From Streptomyces sp. NRRL F-525 (GTDB lineage Bacteria; Actinomycetota; Actinomycetes; Streptomycetales; Streptomycetaceae), in contig NZ_JNXE01000015.1 of assembly GCF_000716605.1 (NCBI RefSeq), positions 62,001 to 126,000 on the forward strand: a DNA stretch of 64,000 bases, read 5' to 3'. The position numbers were made by a program, and so were the translations under genes. The stretch's first letter is position 1, and every line of letters starts with the position of its first letter. Below the pieces are notes generated by a model that ran no database searches, was not told where the DNA came from, and saw only the letters and a list, made by a program, of their open reading frames with translations. Below are positions 1 to 8,005 of this stretch, in pieces.

Positions 1-43
1 GAGGAACTGACGCGCCCGGGGCGGGAGTCGACCGGCCGCCGGG

Positions 44-1426
44 TCAGCCGTTGGAGGCCGTACGCCCGAAGCAGCGCTCCAGCTCGTTCAGGTCGTAGAA
101 CTTGCTGCCCTTCGAGACGGGACGGCAGCCGGCCTTGAACGCTGTCTCCTTCTCGTTGTAGAGCATCCGCACGAGGTAGGTGCTGCCCTTGCGGAACACG
201 TCCCACTGGATGTTGGAGCCGAGCGGCGCGACGGCCGCTCCCCGCCACGGGTTGCTGCCGTAGGTGTACGGCTTGGCGGTGGTGACGCCCTTCGTACTCC
301 CCGGCAGGCCCATCAGCGCGGCCAGCGGGATGATCTCCTCGGCGTGGGTGAAGCGGAGTTCGGCGCCCAGGTCGCTCGTGCCGTCGCGCTTGGCCTCGGC
401 CTTCTTGAAGAAGTCGTCGAGCAGGACGTTCGCCATCTTGTACGTGATGTCACTGTCCGCGAAGCCCGGCCCCTTCTCGTAGAAGTCCTCGGCGTCGGAG
501 ATGTACCCGAACCAGTCGGCGTCGCCCGCCGAGATGTACCGGTCCATGCCCCAGCCCTTGCCGCCCGGGCTCTCCTCGCTCATCGCGGGGGCGATGGCGT
601 ACAGGTTGTAGACGGCGGTGGCGGCCTCGACGTCGGTCCCGATCGACGCGAACTCGCCCGCCGTGATCCGGTCCACGAACGCCGGCTTGAACAGCTTCTT
701 CAGTACGTCACGTGCCGCGCGGTGGGTCTTCGGCTGGTCGGTGACTGCCTTGAGGGTGGCCGCGAGGCGCTTGTCGTTGGCGATGTAGTCGCGGTAGGCG
801 GCCCCGCCGTCGGCCTTGTGGAAGTACAGGAGGTCCTTGTCGGTACGGGTCGCGCCGATGAGGGAGGTCAGGTCGGGGTCGGTCTGCGCGAGCGCGGCGC
901 CGTAGAGATTGGCACTGTCGACGGCACGCCCCTGCCCCGAACTGACGACATCGATGGGCTCCTTGTTCTCCGCGATCGACGCGAAGAGGGTCGGCAGCCG
1001 CTTCGCCATCCGTACGGCGGTGTCGTGGATCTCCTCCTTGCCGCGCGCGCTGAGGTCGCCGTACCCGACGGCACTCATGGCGGCTTCGAGCGCCTGCGCC
1101 TTGGGCCCGAACTCCAGCCCCTTCGCGGTGAGTTGGCCCTCGGCCTGCGCCTTGTCGAGCAGCGCGAGGATCAGATCGCCGTCCGAACTGTCGGTCGCGG
1201 AACGGGACCCGTGCCGCGACACGTTCTCGGTGAACACGGGGGTGAAACCGGCCGGGACCTTCTGGTACGAGCGGGAGTTCTGCTCCGGCTGGTACACGGC
1301 CTTGGTGCCGTAGCTGTCGGTGTGGGCGTTGCCGTTGCCGGGGGCGGCCTGGGCGGCGAACGGGGTGGCCAGCAGCGCGGATATGCCGAGGACCAGGGCG
1401 GGAGTGACACGTCTCATGAGGCGCAT
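44..1426 (-). CDS. Secreted histidine-type phosphatase (MINPP/phytase-like)
   Basis: A 460-residue exported acid phosphatase of the histidine phosphatase clan, branch 2. The N-terminus is a Sec signal peptide (MRRVTPALVLGISALLA, AQA-type cleavage near residue 27). The catalytic RHGSR motif is at about residues 71-75 and the proton-donor region reads HAE at about residue 358; HAE instead of HD is typical of multiple inositol polyphosphate phosphatases. Family knowledge suggests release of phosphate from inositol phosphates or other organic phosphates outside the cell; the substrate is inferred. No good ribosome binding site precedes either ATG (1426 or 1417), so the start is uncertain. The upstream DNA carries 11-bp direct repeats resembling a PHO box. 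Confidence 0.85.
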   Translation of the reverse strand: MRLMRRVTPALVLGISALLATPFAAQAAPGNGNAHTDSYGTKAVYQPEQNSRSYQKVPAGFTPVFTENVSRHGSRSATDSSDGDLILALLDKAQAEGQLTAKGLEFGPKAQALEAAMSAVGYGDLSARGKEEIHDTAVRMAKRLPTLFASIAENKEPIDVVSSGQGRAVDSANLYGAALAQTDPDLTSLIGATRTDKDLLYFHKADGGAAYRDYIANDKRLAATLKAVTDQPKTHRAARDVLKKLFKPAFVDRITAGEFASIGTDVEAATAVYNLYAIAPAMSEESPGGKGWGMDRYISAGDADWFGYISDAEDFYEKGPGFADSDITYKMANVLLDDFFKKAEAKRDGTSDLGAELRFTHAEEIIPLAALMGLPGSTKGVTTAKPYTYGSNPWRGAAVAPLGSNIQWDVFRKGSTYLVRMLYNEKETAFKAGCRPVSKGSKFYDLNELERCFGRTASNG

Positions 1427-1435
1427 GTTTCGCGG

Positions 1436-1468
1436 GAGACGTGAACGGCAGGTGCACTGGGGGTGACT
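1436..1468 (-). promoter_or_regulatory. Candidate PHO box (three 11-bp direct repeats)
   Basis: Read on the minus strand, three 11-nt units follow one another: AGTCACCCCCA, GTGCACCTGCC, GTTCACGTCTC, each with a (T/G)CAC core. PhoP boxes of Streptomyces are built from 11-nt direct repeats of the GTTCACC type, so the spacing and core fit. The adjacent gene is a phosphatase, which suits phosphate-starvation control. The site lies only 10 nt from the assigned start, which is close for an activator site; the true start may be internal or the box may act otherwise. Confidence 0.45.
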
Positions 1469-1541
1469 CCGAGGGCCTGGCTTTCGCGGCGTTTTGGCGG
1501 TGCTTTGTCGGCGCTTGTCGGCTGTGCGGGGGGTTGCTGGA

Positions 1542-1600
1542 GGCTGGGGGTAAATCTAACCGCTGTCCGCTCAGGTGACCGGTTAGAAATAACCACAGCC
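1542..1600. repeat. 59-bp inverted repeat, copy A
   Basis: Left arm (1542-1562) ends in TAAATCTAACCG; right arm (1580-1600) begins CGGTTAGAAATAACC. The 21-nt arms match at most positions around a 17-nt spacer. A second copy with the same arm length, spacer and flanking CTGGAGG lies at 32566-32624. Copy A is about 115 bp upstream of the secreted phosphatase. It could be a paired operator, a bidirectional promoter or a REP-like element. Confidence 0.6.
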
Positions 1601-1635
1601 TGCGGGGAGTAGGCATGTTGTTCGGGCGCGTGGGT

Positions 1636-1788
1636 TCACGGGCGCAGTGTGCCGTCGGCCGGCGCGAACAGGTGGGCCATCGCCTGCCAGAGAGGCATCA
1701 CGCGGGGGGTGGTGTGCGGAGTTCGCCGGGAGGGGGACGGCTGGGCGGCGCGGGCGGCCTTCGTGAGGGAGACGGCGGTGTGAGGCAT
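1636..1788 (-). CDS. Small hypothetical protein (50 aa)
   Basis: A short frame beginning MPHTAVSLTKAARAAQ. An AAGGAAA ribosome binding site sits 6 nt before the ATG. The product is basic and proline/serine/threonine rich in its first half, with a hydrophobic stretch (VMPLWQAMAHLF) near the end. I recognise no family. The ribosome binding site is the main support; length and composition alone would not suffice. Confidence 0.35.
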   Translation of the reverse strand: MPHTAVSLTKAARAAQPSPSRRTPHTTPRVMPLWQAMAHLFAPADGTLRP

Positions 1789-1951
1789 GTCGGTTTCCTT
1801 CCGGCGAGTCGTTGACTTCGGCCTTGGCCTTTGACCTTGGCCTTGTGAGATCAACGATGCCGTCGCCGGGCCGCCGCCACGAGGGGGTGGGCTACCTGGT
1901 TGGGGGTGCAGCTGGCACCACCATCACGCCGTGCCGTGCAGAATGCACCGC

Positions 1952-2668
1952 ATGTTCGGACCCGCCGCGCTCCAACGCCTGTCCCTGCCCGAGGAGTTCG
2001 CCCTGTTGTCGTACGGGGAGAACGGCAGGGTGCCCAACTCCGGTCAGACGGCGGCCGGTTGTGCGGCGGCGGAGCTGGGTGAACTGGCCCTGCGCAGACG
2101 GCTGTTGGTCAGGCCGCGGAAGACCAGAAAGCTGGGCGTCGAGATCTACCAGCTCCGCGGTGAGATCGAACTGTCGCCCAACACGGCCCGCACAGGCCTG
2201 GCTTGGGCGGACGACCTGCTGTCCGCGTTAGGGGCCCGCGCAGCCGGCCTCGCTCCCCGCCCTCTGACGGTGACCCGCTGGCTCAGGGAGCGCGGGCGGG
2301 AAGCGCTGGCATTCCACACAGATGCCCTCACCGAGCGAGGGGTGCTGCGCCACCGCCCCGGCACGCTCCTCACCAGAACCCGACATCACCCGGACCCGGT
2401 CCTCCGTACCGCCCTGCTCAACGGTGTCCGCGCCGTCCGTGCCGAACAGGTGCCGCTCGACGAACACATGCTGTTCCTCTGCGACTTGCTGGACGGCGCC
2501 GGGCTCACGAAGGACTTCGGGCTCACCCTGACCCGCCCGCAACGCCTCGAACGCGCCCGCGGCATCGGCGCGGCGGGCGCCCTCCCGGAAACCCTGCGGG
2601 ACACGAGCACCGTGCTGGGCTTCTCGTTGCCGGGCCGGGAGGGCAGGACGATCACGATCGGGGACTGA
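1952..2668 (+). CDS. GOLPH3/VPS74 (GPP34) family protein
   Basis: About 238 residues with the GPP34 fold signature: an N-terminal LSLPEEFALLSY segment, then an AAGCAAAELGELALRRRL helix and a C-terminal all-helical region. In eukaryotes the family binds phosphatidylinositol-4-phosphate at Golgi membranes; in actinomycetes its role is unknown and no function is assigned here. Three in-frame starts exist (GTG 1931, ATG 1943, ATG 1952), none with a clear ribosome binding site; the last is chosen because the domain begins right after it. Codon 2228-2230 is TTA, the rare leucine codon read by the bldA tRNA in Streptomyces, so translation may be limited to development or late growth. Confidence 0.75.
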   Translation: MFGPAALQRLSLPEEFALLSYGENGRVPNSGQTAAGCAAAELGELALRRRLLVRPRKTRKLGVEIYQLRGEIELSPNTARTGLAWADDLLSALGARAAGLAPRPLTVTRWLRERGREALAFHTDALTERGVLRHRPGTLLTRTRHHPDPVLRTALLNGVRAVRAEQVPLDEHMLFLCDLLDGAGLTKDFGLTLTRPQRLERARGIGAAGALPETLRDTSTVLGFSLPGREGRTITIGD

Positions 2669-2685
2669 CTGCTGGGCGCCGGTGG

Positions 2686-3507
2686 CTAGTTGTCCTTGCG
2701 GGCCACCCCGCCGTAGATGCCGATCGGCGCGGCGCCGGGGGCCGGGGGCTCCTCGGGGCGCCAGTGGGTGACGCGGACCAGGCCCGGGTCGACGAGGGTG
2801 AAGTCGCCGAAGAAGTCCAGGACTTGGGCGTGCGTGCGGAGGTTGAGGGTGGCGGTGGCCCGGTTGTAGACGGAGGCCGCGTCGTGGCGGCCGTCCTCGT
2901 GGACGTCGCCCGTGGCGTGCGACAGCACGAGGTAGGAACCGGCCGGCAGCGCGTCGCGCAGGGTGGCGACGATGCCGTAGGGGTCGTCGCCGTCGTCGGA
3001 CAGGAAGTGGACGACGGCGACGAGCAGGACCGCGACCGGCTGGTCGAAGTCGATGGCCTTGCGGACCTCGGGGTGGTCGAGGATCGAGCGGGGGTCGCGC
3101 AGGTCGGCCAGGATGACGGAGGTGTCGGTGTCCTCCATGAGGGCCATCGAGTGCGTGCTGACGATCGGGTCGTTGTCGACGTAGACGATCCGCGTGTCCG
3201 GGGCGATGGCGTGCGCGATCTGGTGCACGTTCGGCTCGGTGGGCAGGCCGGTGCCGATGTCGAGGATCTGGCGCACCCCGCCCTCCTCGACGACGTGCCG
3301 GACGGCCCGGTGCATGAAGCGCCGGTTGGCCCGCACGCCCTCCCGCACCTCCGGCGCCGCCTTGATGAACTGCTCGGCGGCCTCCCGGTCGACCTCGTAG
3401 TTGTCCTTGCCGCCGAGGAAGTAGTCGTACATCCGGGCCGGGTGGGGCTTGCTGGTGTCGATGATCAGTGGCTGCGCGCCACTGCCGTCCCCGCTGGGAG
3501 AGGTCAT
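2686..3507 (-). CDS. SAM-dependent methyltransferase, DUF574 (Methyltransf_19) family
   Basis: 273 residues. The start MTSPSGDGSGAQPLIIDTSKPHPARMYDYFLGGKDNYEVD is diagnostic of this actinomycete-specific group (PHPARMYDYFLGGKDNY block at about residues 22-38). The SAM-binding loop reads ILDIGTGLPT near residue 82, followed by VYVDNDP (motif II acid). Streptomyces genomes hold many paralogs whose substrates are unknown. It stands alone, convergent with the GPP34 gene only 17 bp away, and upstream of it is a 130-bp gap before the LacI gene. Confidence 0.85.
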   Translation of the reverse strand: MTSPSGDGSGAQPLIIDTSKPHPARMYDYFLGGKDNYEVDREAAEQFIKAAPEVREGVRANRRFMHRAVRHVVEEGGVRQILDIGTGLPTEPNVHQIAHAIAPDTRIVYVDNDPIVSTHSMALMEDTDTSVILADLRDPRSILDHPEVRKAIDFDQPVAVLLVAVVHFLSDDGDDPYGIVATLRDALPAGSYLVLSHATGDVHEDGRHDAASVYNRATATLNLRTHAQVLDFFGDFTLVDPGLVRVTHWRPEEPPAPGAAPIGIYGGVARKDN

Positions 3508-3639
3508 GAGGCCAGGCTCCGTCTTGAAGAGTCGCTGTCAGATCATCATCCTGACACGCCTGCCGCCGGGGTCAGGGCCACACCGGGCAATACGGTTCCC
3601 GAAGTTCCCGTCGGTCGTAGGGCGACTTCCGCGAGACCG

Positions 3640-4707
3640 TCAGGCCGACGCCCCGGGGGATGGCGCGAGTGCCGTGATCTCGCCGGAGCCCCGCTCGATC
3701 AGCCGGGTCGGGATGGTGACGGCGCGGGTGGGTGACCGGTCGTCGTCCAGTCTGCGGAAGAGCATCTCGGCGGCTGTCCTGCCCAGTTGCTCGACGTCCT
3801 GGGCGATGACGGAGATCCCCGGGCTGAGGAGGTCGGCCAGGGGGAAGTCGTCGAAGCCCACGTGGGCGACGGTGTTCTGCAGGCCGAGGGCGCGCAGGGC
3901 TCGTACGGCTCCGATGGTGACGAGGTTCTGGCTGGTGAACAGGGCGGTGGGCGGGTTCGGCAGCGCCAGGAGCTGCCGGGTCGCGGCGATCGCGGATTCC
4001 TCGCTGGCCCCCGCGTGCCGGACGATCCCGTCGTCGTACTCGATGTGCCCGACTTCCAGGGCGTGCCGGTAGCCGTCGAAGCGCTGGGCGGCGGTGGAGA
4101 TGGTCGCGCGGTCGCCGAGGTAGGCGATGCGGCGGTGGCCGGCCTTCAGCAGGTGGTTGACGGCGGTGAGGGCGCCCTGCCGGTTGTCGGAGACGACGGT
4201 GTCCGCGTCGAGCAGGCTGGGCTCGCGGTCGACGAAGACCATGCGGGTGCCCGACCGCTGCTCGCTGATCAGATAGCTGTGGTCACGGCCGGCCGGCACG
4301 ATCACCAGGCCGTCGACCCGCCGGTCGATCAGAGCGCGGGCCAACTCCCGTTCCCGCGCCGGGTCTTCGTCCAGGCTGCCGACCAGCACGAGCACTCCGC
4401 GCTCGCGCGCCACGTTCTCGACGGTGCGGCTCAGGGCCGCCGAGAAGGGGTTCGCCGAGTCCTCGACGAGCATCCCGATCGTGGCCGTACGGCCGTCCCC
4501 GCGGCGCAGGCTGCTGGCGGTCAGGTTCGGCCGGTAGCCCAGTTTGTCGGCCGCGTCACGCACCCGGGCGACGATGGCCGGATCGACGGTGGGCACCTCG
4601 TTGACCACGCGGGAGACCGTCTTGATGGCGACGCCTGCCAGTGCCGCCACCTCACGCATGGTGGGGCGGCTGCGCGGGGACGGCGACGGCGGCTCGCCCA
4701 GGGTCAT
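3640..4707 (-). CDS. LacI family transcriptional repressor
   Basis: 355 residues. The N-terminal helix-turn-helix and hinge helix read MREVAALAGVAIKTVSRVVNE, followed by a periplasmic-binding-protein-like effector domain (motifs such as SANPFS, VDGLVIVPAG, FTSQN, VGFDDFPLADLLSPG). I chose the ATG at 4707, with GGAG 8 nt upstream, over an in-frame TTG 12 nt earlier. It is divergent from a sugar ABC importer operon, and a candidate operator overlaps the importer's predicted transcription start. It most likely represses the importer until the transported sugar binds; the sugar is unknown. Confidence 0.9.
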   Translation of the reverse strand: MTLGEPPSPSPRSRPTMREVAALAGVAIKTVSRVVNEVPTVDPAIVARVRDAADKLGYRPNLTASSLRRGDGRTATIGMLVEDSANPFSAALSRTVENVARERGVLVLVGSLDEDPARERELARALIDRRVDGLVIVPAGRDHSYLISEQRSGTRMVFVDREPSLLDADTVVSDNRQGALTAVNHLLKAGHRRIAYLGDRATISTAAQRFDGYRHALEVGHIEYDDGIVRHAGASEESAIAATRQLLALPNPPTALFTSQNLVTIGAVRALRALGLQNTVAHVGFDDFPLADLLSPGISVIAQDVEQLGRTAAEMLFRRLDDDRSPTRAVTIPTRLIERGSGEITALAPSPGASA

Positions 4708-4766
4708 CGTTGTCTCCAACTGATTCCGCGTTACCGACTCGTTGCCGACGCATGTTTACCAGTGTC

Positions 4767-4816
4767 TTGACGCGCTCGTCCATACGGGCCCACTATCCCG
4801 TCGAGTCAACGTTGTC
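4767..4816 (+). promoter_or_regulatory. Sugar importer promoter with LacI-type operator
   Basis: A -35 TTGACG (4767-4772) and a -10 CACTAT (4791-4796) are separated by 18 bp, predicting transcription from about 4803. Immediately downstream, 4805-4816 reads GTCAACGTTGTC with the palindrome CAACGTTG, typical of LacI-family operators. A related GTTGTCTC segment recurs near the LacI start (about 4709). Placement just after the predicted start fits repression by blocking polymerase. Confidence 0.5.
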
Positions 4817-4855
4817 TCAGCGTCGACCAAGGGCCGGCTCGAAAGGGATCACGCC

Positions 4856-5974
4856 ATGAACCTCTCCTCCACCCAGATATCCGGCCTCCGCAGTCGGCGC
4901 ACCCGGGCGGCAGCCGTCGGCGTCACCATCTGCCTCGGCGCCACCCTCGCGGCCTGCGGTTCCTCCGACTCGGGCTCCTCGTCGTCCGGCAGCGGGAAGG
5001 TGGGTGTGTCACTGATCCTGAAGACGCTGAGCAACCCGTACTTCGTGAGCATGGAGAAGGACGCCAAGACGCAGGCCACCAAGGACAAGGTGAGCCTCAC
5101 GGTCGCGGCGGGCACGTCGGACGGCGACACCCAGACCCAGATCACCGCCATCGACAACGCCGTCTCGCGCGGCGACAAGGGCATCCTGATCACCACCAAC
5201 GGCGACGCGGTGAACACCGCGCTGAAGCGTGCCAAGCAGGCCGGCCTCTTCGTGATCGCCCTGGACACCGCGCCCAACCCGGCGAACGTCGCGGACATCA
5301 CCTACGCCACCGACAACGAGCAGGCGGGCAAGCTCGACGGCCAGTACGCGGCGGCGGCCCTGAACGGCAAGCCCGCGGTCATCGCCATGCTCGACCTGTT
5401 CAACAACCAGGTCGTCTCGGTGGACATCGACCGCGACCACGGCTTCCTGGAGGGCATGGGCATCGACCCGGGCAGCAAGACCGAGAACGGCAAGGAGGCC
5501 AAGTCCGGGAAGTACACCGGCGGTTCGGGCGGCACGTACAAGATCGCCTGTCACCAGCCGACCCAGGGCGCCATCGACGGCGGACGCACCGCGATGGAGA
5601 ACTGCCTGTCGGCCAACCCGGACATCAACGTGGTCTACGCGATCAACGAACCGGCGGGCGAGGGCGCGTACAACGCGCTGAAGGCGGCGAACAAGGAGAA
5701 GAGCGTCGCGATCTACGCGATCGACGGCAGCTGCTCGGGCCTGAAGAACGTCACCAGCGGCAAGTTCGCGGCCGACGCCGTGCAGTACCCGGGGAAGATG
5801 GCGGCCCTCGGCGTCAGCTCCATCGCGAAACTGGCCCGCGGCGGCAGCAAGCCCAGCGTCACCAACGGCAAGTCGTTCTACGACACCGGCACGGCGCTGG
5901 TCGCCGCGAAGGCCCTCGGCGGGCTGACGGTCCAGTCGCCGACGCAGGCCGCTTCCGCGTGCTGGGGGAGCTGA
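4856..5974 (+). CDS. Sugar ABC transporter substrate-binding lipoprotein (FrcB/RbsB-like)
   Basis: 372 residues. A lipoprotein signal peptide with lipobox LAAC (about residues 31-34) is followed by a Ser/Gly linker and a type I periplasmic-binding fold (VGVSLILKTLSNPYFVSMEKDA..., GILITTNGDAVNTALKRAKQAG, IALDTAPN). The ATG at 4856 has GAAAGGG 8 nt upstream; the frame stays open further 5' but without a start context. First gene of the importer operon. The partner set (one permease, one single-domain ATPase, an epimerase) resembles fructose-type Frc systems rather than fused ribose systems; the exact sugar is inferred only as a monosaccharide. Confidence 0.88.
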   Translation: MNLSSTQISGLRSRRTRAAAVGVTICLGATLAACGSSDSGSSSSGSGKVGVSLILKTLSNPYFVSMEKDAKTQATKDKVSLTVAAGTSDGDTQTQITAIDNAVSRGDKGILITTNGDAVNTALKRAKQAGLFVIALDTAPNPANVADITYATDNEQAGKLDGQYAAAALNGKPAVIAMLDLFNNQVVSVDIDRDHGFLEGMGIDPGSKTENGKEAKSGKYTGGSGGTYKIACHQPTQGAIDGGRTAMENCLSANPDINVVYAINEPAGEGAYNALKAANKEKSVAIYAIDGSCSGLKNVTSGKFAADAVQYPGKMAALGVSSIAKLARGGSKPSVTNGKSFYDTGTALVAAKALGGLTVQSPTQAASACWGS

Positions 5975-5987
5975 TCCGGTCGGCCGG

Positions 5988-6020
5988 GTGGGCTGCCCCG
6001 TACAAGTACCGGCAGCCCAC
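5988..6020 (+). promoter_or_regulatory. Intra-operon hairpin between binding protein and permease genes
   Basis: GTGGGCTGCC (5988-5997) and GGCAGCCCAC (6011-6020) form a perfect 10-bp stem; the 13-nt loop itself contains GTAC/GTAC. There is no T-run, so it is more likely a stabiliser or partial terminator than a full stop. Such hairpins commonly keep the binding protein in excess over the membrane subunits. Confidence 0.6.
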
Positions 6021-6086
6021 GCGCATCACACGAGCCCACCAGTCGTATGAAGGCCCGCACGAGGGACAGAACCGGAAGGACCCCCT

Positions 6087-7121
6087 GTGACCACCCACGT
6101 GGACAGTGAAGCCACACCGGCGCCGGCGGAGGACTTCCTCAACCGGCCCGCCACGCCGGCCCAGCGCATCCAGTCGGTGCTGCACCGTCAGCCCGCCCTC
6201 AGCCCGGCGATCGTCCTGGTGCTCGCCGCCATCGTGTTCTCCCTCGTCAACGACCGCTTCTACGCGCTGCAGAACCTGTCGCTCGTCGCCCAACAGGTGG
6301 CCGTCATCGGCTCGTTGGCCGTAGGCCAGACCGTCATCATCCTCACGGCCGGCATCGACCTGTCCATCGGCGCGGTCATGGTGCTGGCCTCGCTGCTGAT
6401 GTCGAAGCTCGTCGCGGACAACGGCGTGCCGGGCGTGCTCGCCCTGCTCGCGGGAGCGGCCGTAGCCATCGCCGCGCAGGCCGTCAACGGGCTGCTGGTG
6501 ACGAAGATCAAGCTGCCGCCGTTCATCGTCACGCTCGGCACCCTCAGCATCTTCACCGCCATCACGCTCATCTACGCCAAGGGCCAGACCGTCTCGCTGC
6601 AGCCCGGCAACATCCTCATGTGGAGCGCGGACACGGTCTCCATAGGGCAGTTGAACCTGACCACCGGCGTCCTGCTCATGATCGCCCTGTACGCGGTGAT
6701 CGGCTACGCGCTGCGCTACACCGCCTGGGGCCGCCACCTGTACGCCGTCGGCGACGACATCGAGGCCGCCCGCCTCGCCGGCATCTCCGTCAACCGGGTG
6801 CTGCTGAGCGCGTATGTGGTCGGCGGGTTCGCCATCGCGGTGGGCGCCTGGATCCTGGTCGGCCGGGTCGGCGGCGGCGACCCGAACAGCGGCCTCAACG
6901 CCAACCTGCAGTCCATCACCGCCGTCGTCATCGGCGGCACCAGTCTGTTCGGCGGACGGGGCGTGGTGCTCGGCTCGCTGATCGGCGCGCTCATCGTCCA
7001 GGTCTTCGTCAACGGTCTGGCGCTGGCCGGGATCGACCCCAACTACCAAGTCCTGACGGTCGGCGTGCTGGTGATCGCGGCTGTCTCCGTCGACCAGTGG
7101 ATAAGGAGTGTGAAGTCATGA
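6087..7121 (+). CDS. Sugar ABC transporter permease (RbsC/FrcC family)
   Basis: 344 residues with about 8-10 hydrophobic segments and the family signatures GQTVIILTAGIDLSIGAVM, IVTLGTLSIFTAIT and GRHLYAVGDDIEAARLAGI, the last being the EAA-like loop that contacts the ATPase. It forms the membrane channel of the importer. The GTG start has GGAAGGA 7 nt upstream. Its stop overlaps the ATPase start (ATGA), so the two are translationally coupled. An N-terminal cytoplasmic extension of about 35 residues (MTTHVDSEATPAPAEDF...) precedes the first membrane segment. Confidence 0.9.
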   Translation: MTTHVDSEATPAPAEDFLNRPATPAQRIQSVLHRQPALSPAIVLVLAAIVFSLVNDRFYALQNLSLVAQQVAVIGSLAVGQTVIILTAGIDLSIGAVMVLASLLMSKLVADNGVPGVLALLAGAAVAIAAQAVNGLLVTKIKLPPFIVTLGTLSIFTAITLIYAKGQTVSLQPGNILMWSADTVSIGQLNLTTGVLLMIALYAVIGYALRYTAWGRHLYAVGDDIEAARLAGISVNRVLLSAYVVGGFAIAVGAWILVGRVGGGDPNSGLNANLQSITAVVIGGTSLFGGRGVVLGSLIGALIVQVFVNGLALAGIDPNYQVLTVGVLVIAAVSVDQWIRSVKS

Positions 7122-7912
7122 CGACTGCCCCCGCCACCACCCCCGCCCCTGTTCTTGAGGCCAAGGGCTTGGTCAAGGTCTTCGGCCGGGTCGTCGGCCT
7201 GAACGACGTCGACCTCACCCTCTACCCCGGCGAGGTCCTCGCCGTCATCGGCGACAACGGCGCCGGCAAGTCCACCCTGATCAAGTGCCTCTCCGGGGCG
7301 CTCGTCCCGGACCAGGGCAGCATCCTGGTCGACGGCACCGAGGTGAACTTCAAACGCCCGCAGGACGCCCGCGAGGCCGGCATCGAGACCGTCTACCAGA
7401 CCCTCGCCGTGGCCCCGGCGCTGGACATCGCGAGCAACCTGTTCCTCGCCCGCGAGATACGCCGCAAGGGTGTGCTCGGCTCGGTGTTCCGCATGCTCGA
7501 CACCGGCGAGATGAAGCGTCAGGCGGCCGACCACATCAAGCGGTTGGGCATCAGCACCCTGCAGAACATCAACCAGGCCGTGGAGACACTCTCCGGCGGC
7601 CAGCGCCAGTCGGTGGCCGTGGCCCGGGCGGGCGCGTTCGGCGGCCGGGTCGTCATCCTCGACGAACCCACCGCCGCGCTGGGCGTCCGCGAGACCGGCC
7701 AGGTCCTCAAACTCGTCCGCGACCTGCGCGACCAGGGCCTCGGCGTCATCCTGATCAGCCACAACATGCCCAACGTCTTCGACGTGGCCGACCGCATCCA
7801 CATCCAGCGCCTCGGCGGCCGCGCCGGGGTCATCACCCCGCAGTCCCACTCGATGGAGGACGCGGTGGCCATCATGACGGGGGCGAAGAAGCTTGTTCCG
7901 GAAGCCGGGTGA
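7118..7912 (+). CDS. Sugar ABC transporter ATP-binding protein (FrcA-like, single domain)
   Basis: 264 residues with one nucleotide-binding domain: Walker A GDNGAGKST (about residues 45-53), signature LSGGQRQ, Walker B VVILDEP and switch histidine in ISHNM. Ribose-type ATPases normally carry two fused domains of about 500 residues; the single domain matches fructose-type FrcA. AAGGAG lies 9 nt before the ATG, which overlaps the permease stop. The C-terminal tail KKLVPEAG and its stop codon are copied twice more in the DNA immediately downstream. Confidence 0.9.
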   Translation: MTTAPATTPAPVLEAKGLVKVFGRVVGLNDVDLTLYPGEVLAVIGDNGAGKSTLIKCLSGALVPDQGSILVDGTEVNFKRPQDAREAGIETVYQTLAVAPALDIASNLFLAREIRRKGVLGSVFRMLDTGEMKRQAADHIKRLGISTLQNINQAVETLSGGQRQSVAVARAGAFGGRVVILDEPTAALGVRETGQVLKLVRDLRDQGLGVILISHNMPNVFDVADRIHIQRLGGRAGVITPQSHSMEDAVAIMTGAKKLVPEAG

Positions 7913-8005
7913 CGGGGCGTGGCGGGGGTGAGGAGGCTCGTTCCGGAGGTCGGGTGACGGGCCGTGGCGAGGGTGAAGAAGCTGCTCCCGGAAGTCGGGT
8001 GGCAG
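7885..8005 (+). repeat. 45-bp tandem triplication over the ATPase stop / epimerase start
   Basis: Three copies, at 7885-7930, 7931-7975 and 7976-8005 (last partial), each contain a tail like GAAGAAGCTTGTTCCGGAAG followed by CGGGTGACGG. The period is 45 bp, so phase is kept. In the ATPase frame the copies encode KKLVPEAG-stop, RRLVPEVG-stop and KKLLPEVGW. In the epimerase frame each copy offers a GTG after a GGAAG- or GGAGG-like ribosome binding site. Confidence 0.85.
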
